A stretch of DNA of 64,000 nt, from the NCBI RefSeq assembly GCF_964355755.1, contig NC_092671.1:3111001-3175000 (forward strand), given 5' to 3'. Source of the stretch: Antedon mediterranea (lineage: Eukaryota > Echinodermata > Crinoidea > Comatulida > Antedonidae). Position 1 is the stretch's first letter; each line of letters begins with the position of its first letter. Of the stretch, positions 25,307 through 37,700 are shown in pieces. The translations under genes and the position numbers were made by a program. A model generated the notes under the pieces. It saw only the letters and a list, made by a program, of their open reading frames with translations, was not told the DNA's origin and searched no databases.

Positions 25307-27714
25307 TTATTTACTGCACTGCAACTTAAACTTTGACCCTTGTGGTCCGATCAAATAACAAAGTGACTGAAAAAATAATGTTGAAAAAAGCCAGCTAATT
25401 GCCATGACGATCATCAGAAACGTCCCAAGTTGTCTATAGACGAGGACCGTAGCCGCCATCATGAAAGCACCTACTGAGAAAGTGGAGAACGCAGCAAACG
25501 CAATTGCCAACGCCATAGTTTTGATGGAATATCTCATTCTAGATTCACGGTCTGAATTCCGACACAGGAGGTACGCAACTCCGTAGTGGATTGTAAAGTC
25601 CACCGACAATCCAACAGTGATGGAAAATGTGACCGACTCAAGAATGTTTAATTCCCAACCAAGAAGGATGAGGCTTCCTATCGTGGCAAAGATTGTGCCA
25701 GATAGAGAGCAGATAGAATACAAAGCAATAAGCACATTACGCTGTGTGAAAATTAGAACTAAACTCGCAACAGCTATAGAAGTGACGATAGCTATTGGAG
25801 TACTTCTAGCTAGACTATCTTGCAAATCATAGAAATTTAAATAATCGTAGTAATCCGTCTGTCCGACGTAGAACGGCGGAATGAACCAAGGCTCGCCTAA
25901 ATTCTTCGGCACATTAACCAAGTTCTGTTGCATCCACTGTTCCATTTCTTTCCAGAAAGTATCCATAACTGTGTACTCCATTGAAAAATATGATTTGGTA
26001 GAGAACCGAATTTCAAGAACCACAACTTCATCATCCTGGTTTAGGTGTAGACCGTAAGGTTCTGGTAAAATATTAGGAAGGCAACTCTTCAGATTTTCAG
26101 GTGAAAATGGGAACGTTTGATTACAACATAAAGCATTGTCGTCGGATGATTCGCATGGTTGCTCCATGTACGCGATAACAAAATCAATAAAGCAGCCATT
26201 TGTTATATCTAAAGAATCATCTAGATTGAAATCTTCAAGTCTTTGACAAAACTGCTGTAACCATTTTTGAGAGTCTTCTGCCCAGATGTTGAAGCCAGAT
26301 TGGTAACTGACTGTACCAGTGTCATCTGGGTCCCATTTCTTGCCGTTGTCAACGGCTTGAAGTCCAAACAACACAGCACCAGGAAGAGAATAACCTTGCT
26401 CCTCAAATCTGAACAAGTTCTTATAAACTAAGTCATACTGTTCCAATATATCATCAGATTTGAACACTTGGAACTCAGAGCTGGTTGGTTTCTGTAACCC
26501 TGGAGCTACAAAGATAACGATACCTCCAGCAACGGCTAAACCTGTAAACAAAGCAGTCCATATGAAGCGAGGCTTAATGACGGCCTTTGGCAAGAGAGAA
26601 GTGGCGATGTTGTCGAGTAGATCTGGACAGAATTTTGACAAAGAGCAGAAGTTGCATCCAAATTTAGCATTTAAAATTACTGCTGCTGGTAACCATGAAA
26701 TAGTGAGGAGAAAGTTAGCTATGATCGACGTACCAGCGTACACACCAAAGCATCTGATTGCTATAATGGGGCTAAATGCACTAGCATAAAAAGCCGCAGC
26801 AGTTGTTAAACTTGTCACCAGCATTGTCACAGTTGCATGCCTCATTGTCTCTCTTAAAATGATATTTAAAGGTGAACCACTCAGCATTTTACTTGCATCG
26901 TCCCATAGGTCGCAGAAAATAAACGTATCATCAGCACCAATCGCAACAAGAAGTAATGCAGTGGACACATTTAAAAACGGGAAAAAATTTAGATTAAAAA
27001 CAATCGTGTAGAAAAAATAAGCTAATGTAAGAGAGAAAATCATATTAAAAAACGCCGCCAACGCAATGAGCGGTGACCTCGTGTAAAAACAGATAAGAAT
27101 TATGACAAATATTGCTGCTATTCCTAGATAAATAGTATCGAAAAATAAATATTCACTAAACACATCATATTTTATATGAAAATTCAAGCCTACTGCTTGT
27201 ATATTGCTAAATGCACGACTACTTTTGTCAAAGTAATCTTTATATATATTTATCAACTCTTCTTCATCATCGTAAAAGTTTAATTCTATAAATGCCATCG
27301 AATTGTAAAGTTTCTTTTTGTCAAGATCTCCATCTGGCATGAATTCCTTCCCTACCATCATGTGTATAATAATGAAAACTATATTGTCCGATTTGCAAGT
27401 TTCTGGGATGTTATCACAGTAACTGTTGGGATATAAACATGATCTATCTTTGCCTTCCACGTCTGTAGTTGTTTTGTAATAATACGGAGCACAGAATTGC
27501 AGCTCGTTTAAACCATTTTCTATGTCACCTTCATCCAATGAGGAACATGATTTGTTTGCAAACTGCGCAAGGTAGTTTCCGATTGATTTCACTTTGTAGA
27601 TGCCAGATGAACCGGTGATTTCTACTGAGCACAGTTCCTTAAGGTTGCTAGGCGTAAGAAGGTCCTCTCTATCGTTGATGTGGGTGAACACTATCCCAGG
27701 GCAATCTGCATACT
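25307..27714 (-). CDS. DISP1: Dispatched homologue, large last coding exon
   Basis: This exon holds residues 144-945, including both large loops after the first and all later membrane segments. The minus-strand acceptor AG is at 27716-27715; the first two exon bases complete the Glu codon split with the 28451 donor. The open frame extends past the acceptor to 27826, but that part is intron and would add a false N-terminus. A single long exon for most of a Dispatched protein is a common layout. Confidence 0.92.
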
Positions 27715-30700
27715 CTGTCGTAAAGAGAAGAAAATTCAAGATTTTAACAAAGGTAAAATTATGATTTATATATAAATTACTTGCACATAATAGCAAAGCA
27801 AACTGGCTAAAATGAGAAATATACACATTTATTTAGAAATATTGTAATGAGGCATGTATTATGGTGTCCAGCCTGACTGGTACTACAGTGGTAGAGCTGG
27901 AATAGTATGGAGCTCACTACCTGCTAAAACTGATAGAAAAAAGTTCATACCATGTGTATGAGTTTAAATGAGCGTAATAACCACCTCTGTCATTAAACGT
28001 TACTTCTGACATGTTTATCCCAATGACAGGGAAGAACATTTTGTTCTAGTCCAGTATTTATGTGTATTGATTATTTATCAATATTAGAGCATACTGTGTT
28101 TACAATTTGTCAATTTACATTAAAACAATGTAACATATGATTTTGTATTGCCATAAAATAATTTCATAGATACATAATGAAAAGCTCTAGTGTGATGGGC
28201 CCGATATGGTGGTGATATGTCGTCATGTCCATATATAGGCACATCACATTTTTTTGTCACATTAAGTGTGATAGTGTAGACAGAGCTGTATGATACTGAA
28301 AACATAATGCTGTACCAAACACCAGGTGTACTAATAACAGTTCAAGGGTTATCAAATAAAGGTGAATTTTTCTGACATTCTAATAATGTTTAGGACTATC
28401 TGAGGGCAGTAAAAATGTTAAATTGTCACATACCGAATACGACTACTTACCAATTGAACACTTATAATAATAAAAATTATCCCTTCTGGACCTTGGGTAA
28501 GATGCGTTGCTATCAAAGCTATCAACTGTATTATATTCAACATTACTCCAGCTTTCTCGTACAAGAGGGTCACGCTTTAAGTTCACATAGCTCAGCGTAC
28601 GGTCTTTGATAACAGTACCACGAGGCTCAAAACCCTAAAAAACAAATATTGATACAGTAATTATATTATATTTCACACATTTTCATGGGGCAATGCATAA
28701 TATGGGCCATAATATAGTATCCAATGATGTCGTCACAAGAAATAAAGTGGTAAGAAAAGGGAACAAACTCTGTTTAAGCCACTGGGTTGTCAAAGGCCTC
28801 TGTCAAAAAGTAGTCCGGTTGAAACCTTACCAACCGTACTGGTGGCTACAGCCCTGGTATCACATTTATAACTACCCACTGGGGTGTCAACACTAGTGTT
28901 TTGTGTGTGTTTAACCTCTATAGTTTAGCTTGGCAATGTATATTGGCATTACAACTTTTGACATTGTTAGGTTTTTTCATAAAAATTGAGAGGTATTTTT
29001 TAAAGTACCCCGAATGTTCCTCCAGTGATCGCTAAGCGAGTCACTAAAAAGAAAATAGACAATCCAAAGGTTCCACAGTCTACAATGCTCTTACCTTGAT
29101 AGGGTCTTCAAATCCTGGTAGGTCACGAAGGACAACAGATAAAACACAGAGAATGACAACCAATAGGAATATCAGTAGTAAAACAAGCCAGTAAAATCTA
29201 CTCAGCCAATCAGAATACCTGTTATAATAAATTGAGTCAATTGTATTCTTATTCATATTTTTTTTAAGTATCATTAGCCTACTTAGTAAAATTAAAATAG
29301 ATAACAATGTATTTTAGTATTTCTTAAGTCTTTTGTTATTATGGTAGGGTTTTTTTTTAAACAATGCTTTATACATTTCATGTATTAATATTACATTAGT
29401 TTCAAACTGATGTTTTCAACACAAAATATTTATAATGCTTATAAATTATGTATAAATCTTGCATTAATTTTAAACAGATATTTGCCGCAACACAAAACAT
29501 TTTGTGTTGAGAACACAGTTTAATATTAATATAGATTCCTACAAACCCAGGTGAATTATTGTGCATAAATTTAATTTAAATGTATAATACATAGATATTA
29601 CTACACTACAATTTAAATCCATAATTTTAATTTTAAAATAATATTACTACACTCTAAAACATACGAGCAAGTTGTTTTCATTGATAAAAATGGAGGTAAA
29701 AATACAAAAACTGAAATAGTTAAAAACTAATGGTATGGTGATGGTATAAAATGAAAAGCAAAATGGAATAAAGTTATGAATTCATTTTTCAATTATTTTT
29801 TTATATCTCTGACCATCGTCATCAATAATGACGATAAAAAATGATATAGATATTAAAAATAAGATGCCTTTTGAATACAATTGAGAAAACACAATTCTAA
29901 GAAATTGTCAATGTATTTTGATTAAGATGCAACTATGGCTGCTGTCTTTAATCAAATGAATATGTTATTAAGTATATGTGAAGAAAAAAAATGTCTTATC
30001 CAATCTGAATTTAATCCAATTTAACGATGTATTGTCCCCGAAAATTAATTCAAATGAAGATGAATAAACCAAACTTTGAATAAGGCCATTTTGAAGTTTT
30101 AATAAAGTTATTCACTTTCATCACAAAAATAATGATTTCGCTTACAAAAAAGGCAAAATAAAGTTTTAACCATTTAACCAGAAACCAATTGACTTTCAGA
30201 CCTGATGGACTTCAAATTGACTATTTTCCCCATAAAATTACAGTGTTTTTGTCTGGTAAAATTGTTATTCTTTTAATCAAATGTTGTGGTCAAATGTTGT
30301 GGTCAAATGTTGTGGTCAAATGTTGTAGTCAAATGTTGTGGTCAAAGTGAATAACTAATAATAAATATAAATTAATTAAAAACATAACACTTGAAGATTG
30401 GATATTAGAATTTTGATTAAAAAAAATGTAAAGTTATGAAACTGAACTGTAAGATTAATTAATAATTTGACTTGTAGCAACATTTGATGGATGGTAGACT
30501 GATGATAAATGTGTGTATTCATGCTCAGAGTCATGTGAAGGGTAGAGCATACTATGTTGTTCCTTATTTGATACTTATATTTTGACGTGCCTTTGATCCT
30601 TTATCTCCACAGATGCTAAAAAAGCCAAATTATGAGTGTGTTTAATTCTAATATTAATAATAATAAATAATAAGGGCTTACAAATAAAAATATCTTTAAC

Positions 30701-31898
30701 AGAATAAAAATGTTGAAAATAAACAAATTTAATATGCATAACAAGAAATATCAAAAGAAAGGTACAGTCAACTATTCCAATAGCGGACACTATTGAAAAA
30801 TTGCGGGCTTGCCTCTGGTTTTCAAGAAAGTCTGGTATTCTGAATGTGTTTTTAATGGTTGAAAGAACTTTTGAATCTCAAAAGAGGTCTGGTTTTGGGA
30901 GAGTTTACAGTTTCCGTTATTGGGGGAGTTGACTGTATTAAAAAAAAGTTATATTAAATTAGTAATTTGTAAACACAACAACAGAAAAAACAGTTTAGTA
31001 TAAAATTAAATATTTGTATGATAATTTATGTCCGGTATTATTTACTTACTTGTCCATGACCTTTGACATTCTTGATGGCTTAGTAGCAACTATAACATTA
31101 GGACTACACAGGAATAAAAGAACAAAAATTAATAAGTGATATATATGTCTAAATATGGTAGTGATATGACATCATCATGTCTATATGGACACATCATATT
31201 TTTTTGTCGCATAAAATTTGACAGTGTAGATAGTCTTAATTAATGAAATAACTATGCTTTTTTTACATCAAGAAAATGTGTGTATATAATGTGTGTATAT
31301 ATAAATTTCACTTTTTTTTTATTGTTGTCAGTGTTGACAATTATTTTTAAAGAGTTGACGTGGTTACATTAATCTTACAATCATCTTTTGGATGGCCTCA
31401 TAAAAGCAGTCGATCTTTCAACTCATAAATATTCATACAATATTATGACCTTTTTGACTGTCCATTGCATTTTGATGATCTTTTAGTTGACAATCAATTG
31501 AAAAACAATTATTTGAGAGTGCACAATTTAGCACAAAATGTGGTATGATCCAGTATTTAAATTATTTTCTAATAAAAGGGTATTATTATTTTGCATTATC
31601 CTGTGCAGAAACAGGCTCTAAAACCAATAATAATAGTTTAATAATTTATCCTTTTTGTAAACAAAAAATGGTTGTAGAATTTGTAATGCACTTTACATAA
31701 CCAAATCATACTTAAAGTACTGTACTTAATACCAGGAAATACAATAAAGTATTTCTAAACCAAAATGTCAACATATGAACCAGAGTATAATTTCACTTTG
31801 CTAGATTTAGCCTTTGTACAGGCTACACACCTGTGTGACTCAGCATCCGGTTGTGATTTCATTTCATCAGTTTCCTTGACTTGATCTGACATCTCCAT
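25307..31898 (-). CDS. DISP1: Dispatched homologue, RND/SSD transporter-like, complete
   Basis: Five coding exons on the minus strand: 31898-31831 (ATG at 31898), 31103-31050, 29218-29095, 28634-28451 and 27714-25307 (stop 25309-25307). All junctions are GT-AG and in phase; total 945 aa. Seen: a hydrophilic N-terminus; TM1 at about 50-73; GFEPRGT at 83-89 directly after it, as in Dispatched; a large Cys-containing extracellular loop; a first membrane cluster with GADD (403-406); a second extracellular loop starting with SEFQVFKSDD; then FYDLQDSL, GWELNILESVT, GLSVDFTIHYGVAY (D849) and a final LIGPQGSKFKLQC. These match vertebrate DISP1 in order. Known: Dispatched exports cholesterol-modified Hedgehog at the plasma membrane, driven by ions through acidic residues in TM4 and TM10. 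Odd: the protein stops soon after the last TM, without the long cytoplasmic tail of vertebrate DISP1. Patched-type PTCHD is a weaker alternative because GFEPRGT and the loop motifs favour Dispatched. DISP1 versus DISP2 orthology is unresolved. Confidence 0.92.
28180..28290. mobile_element. Palindromic MITE, family A (copy 5), Dispatched intron
   Basis: The right arm and end (gtgatagtgtagacagagct) are intact; the left arm has lost about 30 bp between aaagctct and agtgtgatgg. It lies in the intron between coding exons 4 and 5 of the Dispatched gene. Confidence 0.8.
28451..28634 (-). CDS. DISP1: Dispatched homologue, coding exon 4 (GFEPRGT and furin-like site)
   Basis: 184 nt encoding residues 83-143, at the start of the first extracellular loop. 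It begins with GFEPRGT and contains RSRR at 130-133, a fit to the furin consensus R-X-K/R-R. The acceptor AG is at 28636-28635 and the donor GTAAGT follows 28451. It was found by splice-phase matching, since no long open frame marks it on this strand. Confidence 0.9.
30021..30270. mobile_element. MITE family D, right end eroded
   Basis: Left end TTAACGATGTATTGTCCCCG, then gatgaataaaccaaactttg and aaggccattttgaag, shared with a region at 5.2-5.45 kb. The right end is not clear. Dispatched intron. Confidence 0.6.
30277..30346 (+). repeat. 14-bp tandem repeat, 5 units
   Basis: Five copies of tcaaatgttgtggt; unit 4 has one change. Dispatched intron, at the right border of a family D MITE. Confidence 0.9.
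30763..30937. mobile_element. Pogo/Tigger-like MITE, family B
   Basis: 175 bp with 20-plus bp inverted ends: TACAGTCAACTATTCCAATA at left and, at right, TATTGGGGGAGTTGACTGTA. Ends starting CAGT inside TA are typical of pogo/Tigger elements. It lies in a Dispatched intron and encodes nothing. Confidence 0.82.
31146..31238. mobile_element. Palindromic MITE, family A (copy 6, truncated)
   Basis: Internal aaatatggtagtgatatgac and the right arm are recognisable; the left terminal repeat is missing and the right one is eroded. It lies in the Dispatched intron upstream of coding exon 2. Confidence 0.7.
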
Positions 31899-31903
31899 TT
31901 TAA
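31831..31903 (-). CDS. DISP1: Dispatched homologue, start-codon exon
   Basis: The exon opens after an acceptor AG at 31905-31904; ATG follows five bases later at 31898-31896 and a second in-frame ATG lies two codons on. It encodes an acidic 22-residue leader and ends with AG, which the next exon completes as Ser. The acceptor immediately upstream implies at least one non-coding 5' exon; a GTAAGT donor on this strand after 32458 is a candidate. Confidence 0.82.
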
Positions 31904-33469
31904 CTGTAAAATCAAACAATACATGTTATTCAGGCCTTGGCTTTTGAAAATGTGTGCTACAAATTGCACTCATTCACAGCTGCTGTAGGTGTGCTGTTTG
32001 TATTTTGGTGTGTAGAAGTTTACCAAATTTAAGCGCAATTCAAGGGCGTTTTAGGAGTGTGTTAGGTGAGTGATCACACTCACTCACCTCAAAAGACAAG
32101 GCCTGGTTATTGTTATGACATGAACTACCTTAGTCCATGATGGATGCTTACTCATTATAAGCGGTAAATCATGTGACATGAACTGTGACAAATTGGTAGC
32201 CTCAAGAAACCAACGATTCGACGAAGTGAACACATTGAAATGAACTACACTGAATCCATGGCTTTACTCACGTCACGATCTATACAGTTGATTTTTAATT
32301 AGGTTGTATAATAATGGAGATCAGTGTTTTCTGATCTGTAACAGAGTGTAATAAAATTGACAATAACGCTAACAATGCAAGGAACTGAACAAAGAGTCAC
32401 ACACTGTTAAAAAAGAAAGTAATTTCAAAGCATCCTGTATGCTATCGTCATACTTACCTAAATACCCTCTCTCCTTTCTATTGTGTTAAACTTTATAATA
32501 GTACCCTGTATATTCTTGTATCCTTATGTTATGCTTTCTCTGTCAAACAAGAATAAATCAATGCGATATATTTAACAGTAATGACGAAAGTGTAAACAAT
32601 ATAAAAATATGACAAATTTATAATCAGGAAAAAACCAAGCCAGTACCATACTATAGTACTAGGCATAAAAACAACTTTCTGGACAGAGATTAAGTGATTG
32701 AATATTCAGTTATGGAGATATTATTTCAATAAAAATTTGCTTTACGTATGCAAGACAAAATTTACACAAAACAAGGAAGGGAATCCTTTTGGTCACGATG
32801 GAATTTCTACACTTGTACACGGATGTGGTTAAACTTTTTATTTTCATGAAAGTGATTTGGCGTGCTGTGTAGACAGTAGAGTATAGCTTATTCATGCTTC
32901 CTATCTTTAGGTGCAACACAACTATTACCTTGTTACATGTGTAGAACATCATTTGTTACTCGAAAGAAGTGCATTAAATTGAACCAGCCTAGGTTGTGAT
33001 TTTCCCGGTGGTGTCAGCTGATAGAGATCTGACTGGGATTTCCCGGTGAATGTGCCGGTGGAATAGCCGGTGGTTTGACCTTTGTTGGCGATGACGAAAG
33101 TGAGATGAGAGCAGTAAGAAAAAAACTTAAAAAACACATACCAATCAAGTCTGATATATCCACATACTACATACAGTATGATTTATTTCCCTCTTCTTTT
33201 CCAAATATTGTTGAAGATCAAAAAATACCAGAAAAAGAGCTTGTTTTATAAAATGAATTTTGACAACACTAAATTTTGACAACCATCGTACGATTACTAA
33301 ATTGAAATGCGGATGCGAAAAGTCTATTAGTCCAAATATTTTTCTGTAGAGAGAGGGCGGAATTCAATATTTTTGTTTTGACTTTGATTTGTGTTGTTGG
33401 TCTCTCTCGTTTTTTGTGATTAAATTAGCTTTTCAGATAGTAAGAGTATGTATTTATTTTATTTAGTAC

Positions 33470-33640
33470 GGTGCATGTAACATGCAACCTAATATAAACA
33501 ATCAGGACTTGTCTAGGCCTAGGCCTAGGTGTCTCTTTTCTTAGAGTAGGCCTAGCTAGGGCCGCGGGTGCTGCCGGTCGTGTGTAGGCCTACTGACTGT
33601 ACTGTAGGCTGACCTCACCAGGCTAGTTAGAAGAGGCTAG
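33470..33640. promoter_or_regulatory. Candidate shared promoter region, Dispatched/thioesterase
   Basis: The only clearly GC-richer, CpG-bearing stretch (ggccgcgggtgctgccggtc) between the divergent genes, beside palindromic cctaggcctaggcctagg. Inference only: no TATA box or Inr was identified, and the first exons of both genes were not found. Confidence 0.25.
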
Positions 33641-33739
33641 GCCTAACATATTTCTTTCCAAAGTACTCATGTGAATGCAACAATTGACAGAATTTGTATT
33701 TTGTTCTGAATATATTGTTTTCCAACTCTAGCCTAGGCT

Positions 33740-34690
33740 TACATTTTTAAATATGAGTATGTTATTTGCAGACGACACCAAGTTGTATAGAGTGGTCAAT
33801 AACATTGATGATGCAGATTTATTTCAAAGAGACATTGACAGTGCTTCCCATTGGTCTAATGTTTGGCAATTGCCTTTTAATGACACTAAGTGTAAGGTAT
33901 TTCATTATGGTCGTGATAATCCCAATTTCTTGTATTCAATGGCTGGTAATTTACTACATGAGGTAAAGCAGGAGAAAGATCTAGGTGTTACCTTTGATCA
34001 TAGTTTAATCTTTAATTTGCATGTAGCGGATATTTGTAAAAGAGCTAATAAGAAACTAGGAATGATTTATAGATCTTTTAAATTCTTGAATAAAGATGGA
34101 TTTTTGAAGCTGTATAAGTCTATTGTCAGGCCAACGCTTGAATATTGTAACACTGTTTATAATCCTATTAGAAAACGAGATCAGGATGAAATAGAGAAGG
34201 TCCAGCAAAGAGCAACAAGATTGATTCCTAGGTACCGTAATATTCCTTATGAACAACGTTTGAGAATTCTTGGTCTTCCTACCATGAGATATCGAAGGCA
34301 GAGAGCAGATATTATCCAAGTTTTTAGGATTGTTAAAGGTTTCGATCGTATTTCGATCAACACATTTTTTGAATTTGATCTAGAATCTCGGACCCGTGGA
34401 CACCCATATAAACTCAAGTTTAAAAGCTCTCGTCTTAATATTAGGAGGGACACGTTCTCCAGGAGAGTTATTCTCTTATGGAATACTCTGCCTATGGATG
34501 TAGTTTCATGTGCTACGGTGAACTTGTTCAAAGCAAAACTTAACGTCGCATGGTCTAACCACCCGCTGAAGTTTTCACCCTATATAGAATATGATTTTAT
34601 TGCTAAGAGGGGCTTTTAAGCACTGAGTGCTTCGCCTCGATCCCGTAGACGAAAGTGTACGGGAAACAAGTAAACAAGTAAAAAACATGG
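33740..34690 (+). mobile_element. 5'-truncated LINE insertion (jockey/CR1-like)
   Basis: The element comprises the truncated RT frame, a short 3'UTR and a 3' end with the repeated unit aacaagtaa before an A-rich run near 34680. The 5' boundary is approximate, where homology to RT begins. It separates the thioesterase first exon from the likely shared promoter region to its left. Confidence 0.75.
33753..34619 (+). CDS. Non-LTR retrotransposon reverse transcriptase, C-terminal part
   Basis: An uninterrupted 288-codon frame begins just before the RT catalytic motif FADDTKL. It continues through KDLGVTFDHSL, VRPTLEYC, DEIEKVQQRATRLI and RYRRQRADIIQVF, the usual C-terminal RT/thumb signatures of jockey/CR1-type LINEs. 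A stop lies eight codons upstream and the fingers and endonuclease domains are missing, so this is a 5'-truncated copy. The absence of stops suggests it is young, or that an almost complete master copy was its source. It lies between the divergent Dispatched and thioesterase genes. It is a mobile-element remnant, not a host gene. Confidence 0.9.
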   Translation: MSMLFADDTKLYRVVNNIDDADLFQRDIDSASHWSNVWQLPFNDTKCKVFHYGRDNPNFLYSMAGNLLHEVKQEKDLGVTFDHSLIFNLHVADICKRANKKLGMIYRSFKFLNKDGFLKLYKSIVRPTLEYCNTVYNPIRKRDQDEIEKVQQRATRLIPRYRNIPYEQRLRILGLPTMRYRRQRADIIQVFRIVKGFDRISINTFFEFDLESRTRGHPYKLKFKSSRLNIRRDTFSRRVILLWNTLPMDVVSCATVNLFKAKLNVAWSNHPLKFSPYIEYDFIAKRGF

Positions 34691-34797
34691 AGTAAAGAAT
34701 AAGTTACTCCATGCCATGGTCAAAATTAAAAATGTTTTTGATTTTTTGATATAATGTATAATTAATTATACAGTATTTGTTTTCTAGGTCAGTCAGA

Positions 34798-37700
34798 ATG
34801 CTTAAATTCATCCAGAAAATTCCATTGACGTCCATTTTTGCAATCAATAGAGGGTGCTATCCGCCGTCCTTGTATGGTCCACAAGGATGGATATCACTAT
34901 GTGGCAAGTATGTAAGTCTTCAATAAAATAATGTATTATATGATGAGTAAATTGTAAAGCTCTGTCTACACTCTCAATCTTTATGTGACAAAAAAATGTG
35001 GTGTGCCCATATATGGACATGATGATGTCATAGTACTACCATACTTGGGTATATCACTACCATATTTGGGCACATCACACTTTTTTTTCAAATTTGTTTG
35101 ATATTGTAGACAAAGCTTAAGGTTTGTACAGTTTGGCTGTAACAAAATAACTGCTCCTGTACCACTACTAATGGCAAATAAGCTAACTAATAGCCACAGC
35201 TTTCTTTATGCATATTTCTATTTTTCACAGTATACAACATAGAAAATCAATACATATACAAGTTTCGCCTTCACCCTGCCTAGCTGATCAATGTCCTACG
35301 ATTTGTGTGAAAACCGCAAAACCAGATTCAGAATACACGATTAAAGGCTGTATAAAGCAAAGTAATAACACGTTGATGTCATACGGTCACTTCAGGTCGT
35401 CCTCAACTGGTGAAATTGACCCCAGTCAGCAACCATCAAACGGTGGCACATATACAGGTACGTGAAAGGATGTTTACCATCCACCGGGGCTGGTAAGGTA
35501 ATATTTTTGCGACGGGCTGTTTTTCCACTTCTATTTCTCTCACATCAACCACCAATTAACAATTGGAAAGTACTAACCAATCAGCTGATATCCTGTCTGG
35601 CAGATAAAGAGTGTTGATGTTATACTTTTAAAAAAGATGCTTTTGTATAGTGTCGGGATAGGCTATATACAGTTTCCCATGTGGGGTAAAGTTGCTGTCA
35701 GAAGACCTGATACTGAGTTATGTTTATTGTCACTAGACATGATACTGCTTGTGTATCTGGTTAGTACTGTAAATGATTGTAAAAGTTACTTTACCGTTAT
35801 CAATTGTTTAGGTGTTGATGGAGCTGGTCTTCTATGGAGCCTACAATTTCCTGTTAAAGAAATGACAGTGCTACGTGTCAAAGGTCTAGATGTCTTAAAA
35901 CCACTCCACATGGACTTCACTGTTCATGAAGGCACACTGACTGCTGAAGAGCTGGAGAACTCTTGTGCGGTTGCCGAATGCCAATTAGAAAGAACGTTTC
36001 TGTCAAAAGATTTAGAATGTCAAGAAGTATCAGAAGGGCGGTTACGAGGGCTCATCTTTAAGCCACCTGGTATGTTATTCATTCATTCAATCATTATTTT
36101 ATGAATCTTTGGTCCATAGAAAGTAATAAGCCACCTGATATGTTTTAAGCCACTCGGTATGTTTTATGCCACCTGGTATGTTTTATGCCACCTGGTATGT
36201 TTTAAGTTTCACACTATTCTTTTTCATTTATCTTATCTATAACATATAAAGATTTTCCTAATATTACCCACACTCATGTTCCATGGATAAACATAATTTA
36301 TTTGTTTTTTCAGGCAAAGGGCCTTTTCCAGGAGTCATTGACATGTATGGTACAGCAGGTGGCTTGAAGTCCACGAGGGCAGCACTCCTAGCTTCTTGCG
36401 GCTTTGTTACGTATTCTTTACCATTTTTTGCTTACCAAGACCTTGTCAAATTATTGATGGAAGTTGAGTTAGAATATTTTCAGGTATCAAACTTTTGTTT
36501 ATATTTTTATAAGATCCTACTAACAAGCCTCTTTTTAATCTATATTTTGAGATCCTATCCACATGTTTCTTTGCCTGGTTGACGTTTGATGAGTGGAAGA
36601 TTCCGGACTGTTCCATTTTTATTTTGAGGGATTCTGAAATTCATTCGGTTTGTTTTTATGTTGCTGCAAGATAGTTTGTACAAAATTTAGCTTATGGCCA
36701 TTGGAATATATAATCAATTTATGTATGGACTGAGCCGTTGAATCCGACAGATCTGGTTTCTTTCTGAAACTTTCTTATAATATATAAAATATATTATATT
36801 CCTTTGACTTCCTTTCAATGCATTTGAATGTCTCCAATATAACAGTAACAATAAATAAATCTATATTATGAGAGAGTTTGTCTGTCTGTTTGTTTGTCTG
36901 TTTGTTTGTTTGTTTGTTCGTTATACAAAATTTTGTTACGGCACATAATCTTACATATGGGGTATCAAAATGACCGCAATTGTACCGGGAATGTTCTAAG
37001 CTATATTTCAACATCATCTGCCACCTAGGATCCAAGTTAGGGACCAAAATGTGGTCAAAACCCCCACTTTCGATGTTTGTTCGTTATACAAATTTCTGTT
37101 TCTGCACGTAACCATACGTATGGGGTATCAAAATGATGGCAATTGTACCCGGAAGGTTTTAAACTACATTAAAAAAAATTCCTGGGGTTTTTGTGGGAGG
37201 GGTGGGGGGTGGTGTGGTGGTTTGTGATGTCATTTTTGCTAGGGCTCGGGGTTGTAGGCTATCGAATTGTAAAATTATACTACAAAAGTTCTACAGTATT
37301 TTAATTATCCTCAGCAAGGCGTTTGGGGAAATATAGATATAGATATACATATTTTATTCATTAACCAATATGACACCTATTCAATTACACATTTAGCAAA
37401 GTACTTTAACCATATCCAGCTATGTATCGGTCTCTTGGATTTTCTCATTACAGACATCCATTCCTATGTGAACATACACACGTTGTTTACCGTTACTGTG
37501 TTCAACTACATCACCATGCCTCCAAGGAAAAAACTTGGGGTTGGGTGTTGTTTAAGGGATAGTGGGGGTTTTGCTTAGACCAGAATTGTGTTTGGAAAAT
37601 GTTAAAGTATTTAATTATTCCTGGGAAGCGGCTGGGAGTTTGGGGTGGGGATGTAGGCCTATCACCATGACCGAAACTGTATTTGGAATGTTTTAAACTA

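Noticed and set aside
27715-27826. N-terminal extension of the large Dispatched exon
   Set aside because: Acceptor at 27716-27715 and exact phase match to exon 4 show that this is intron.
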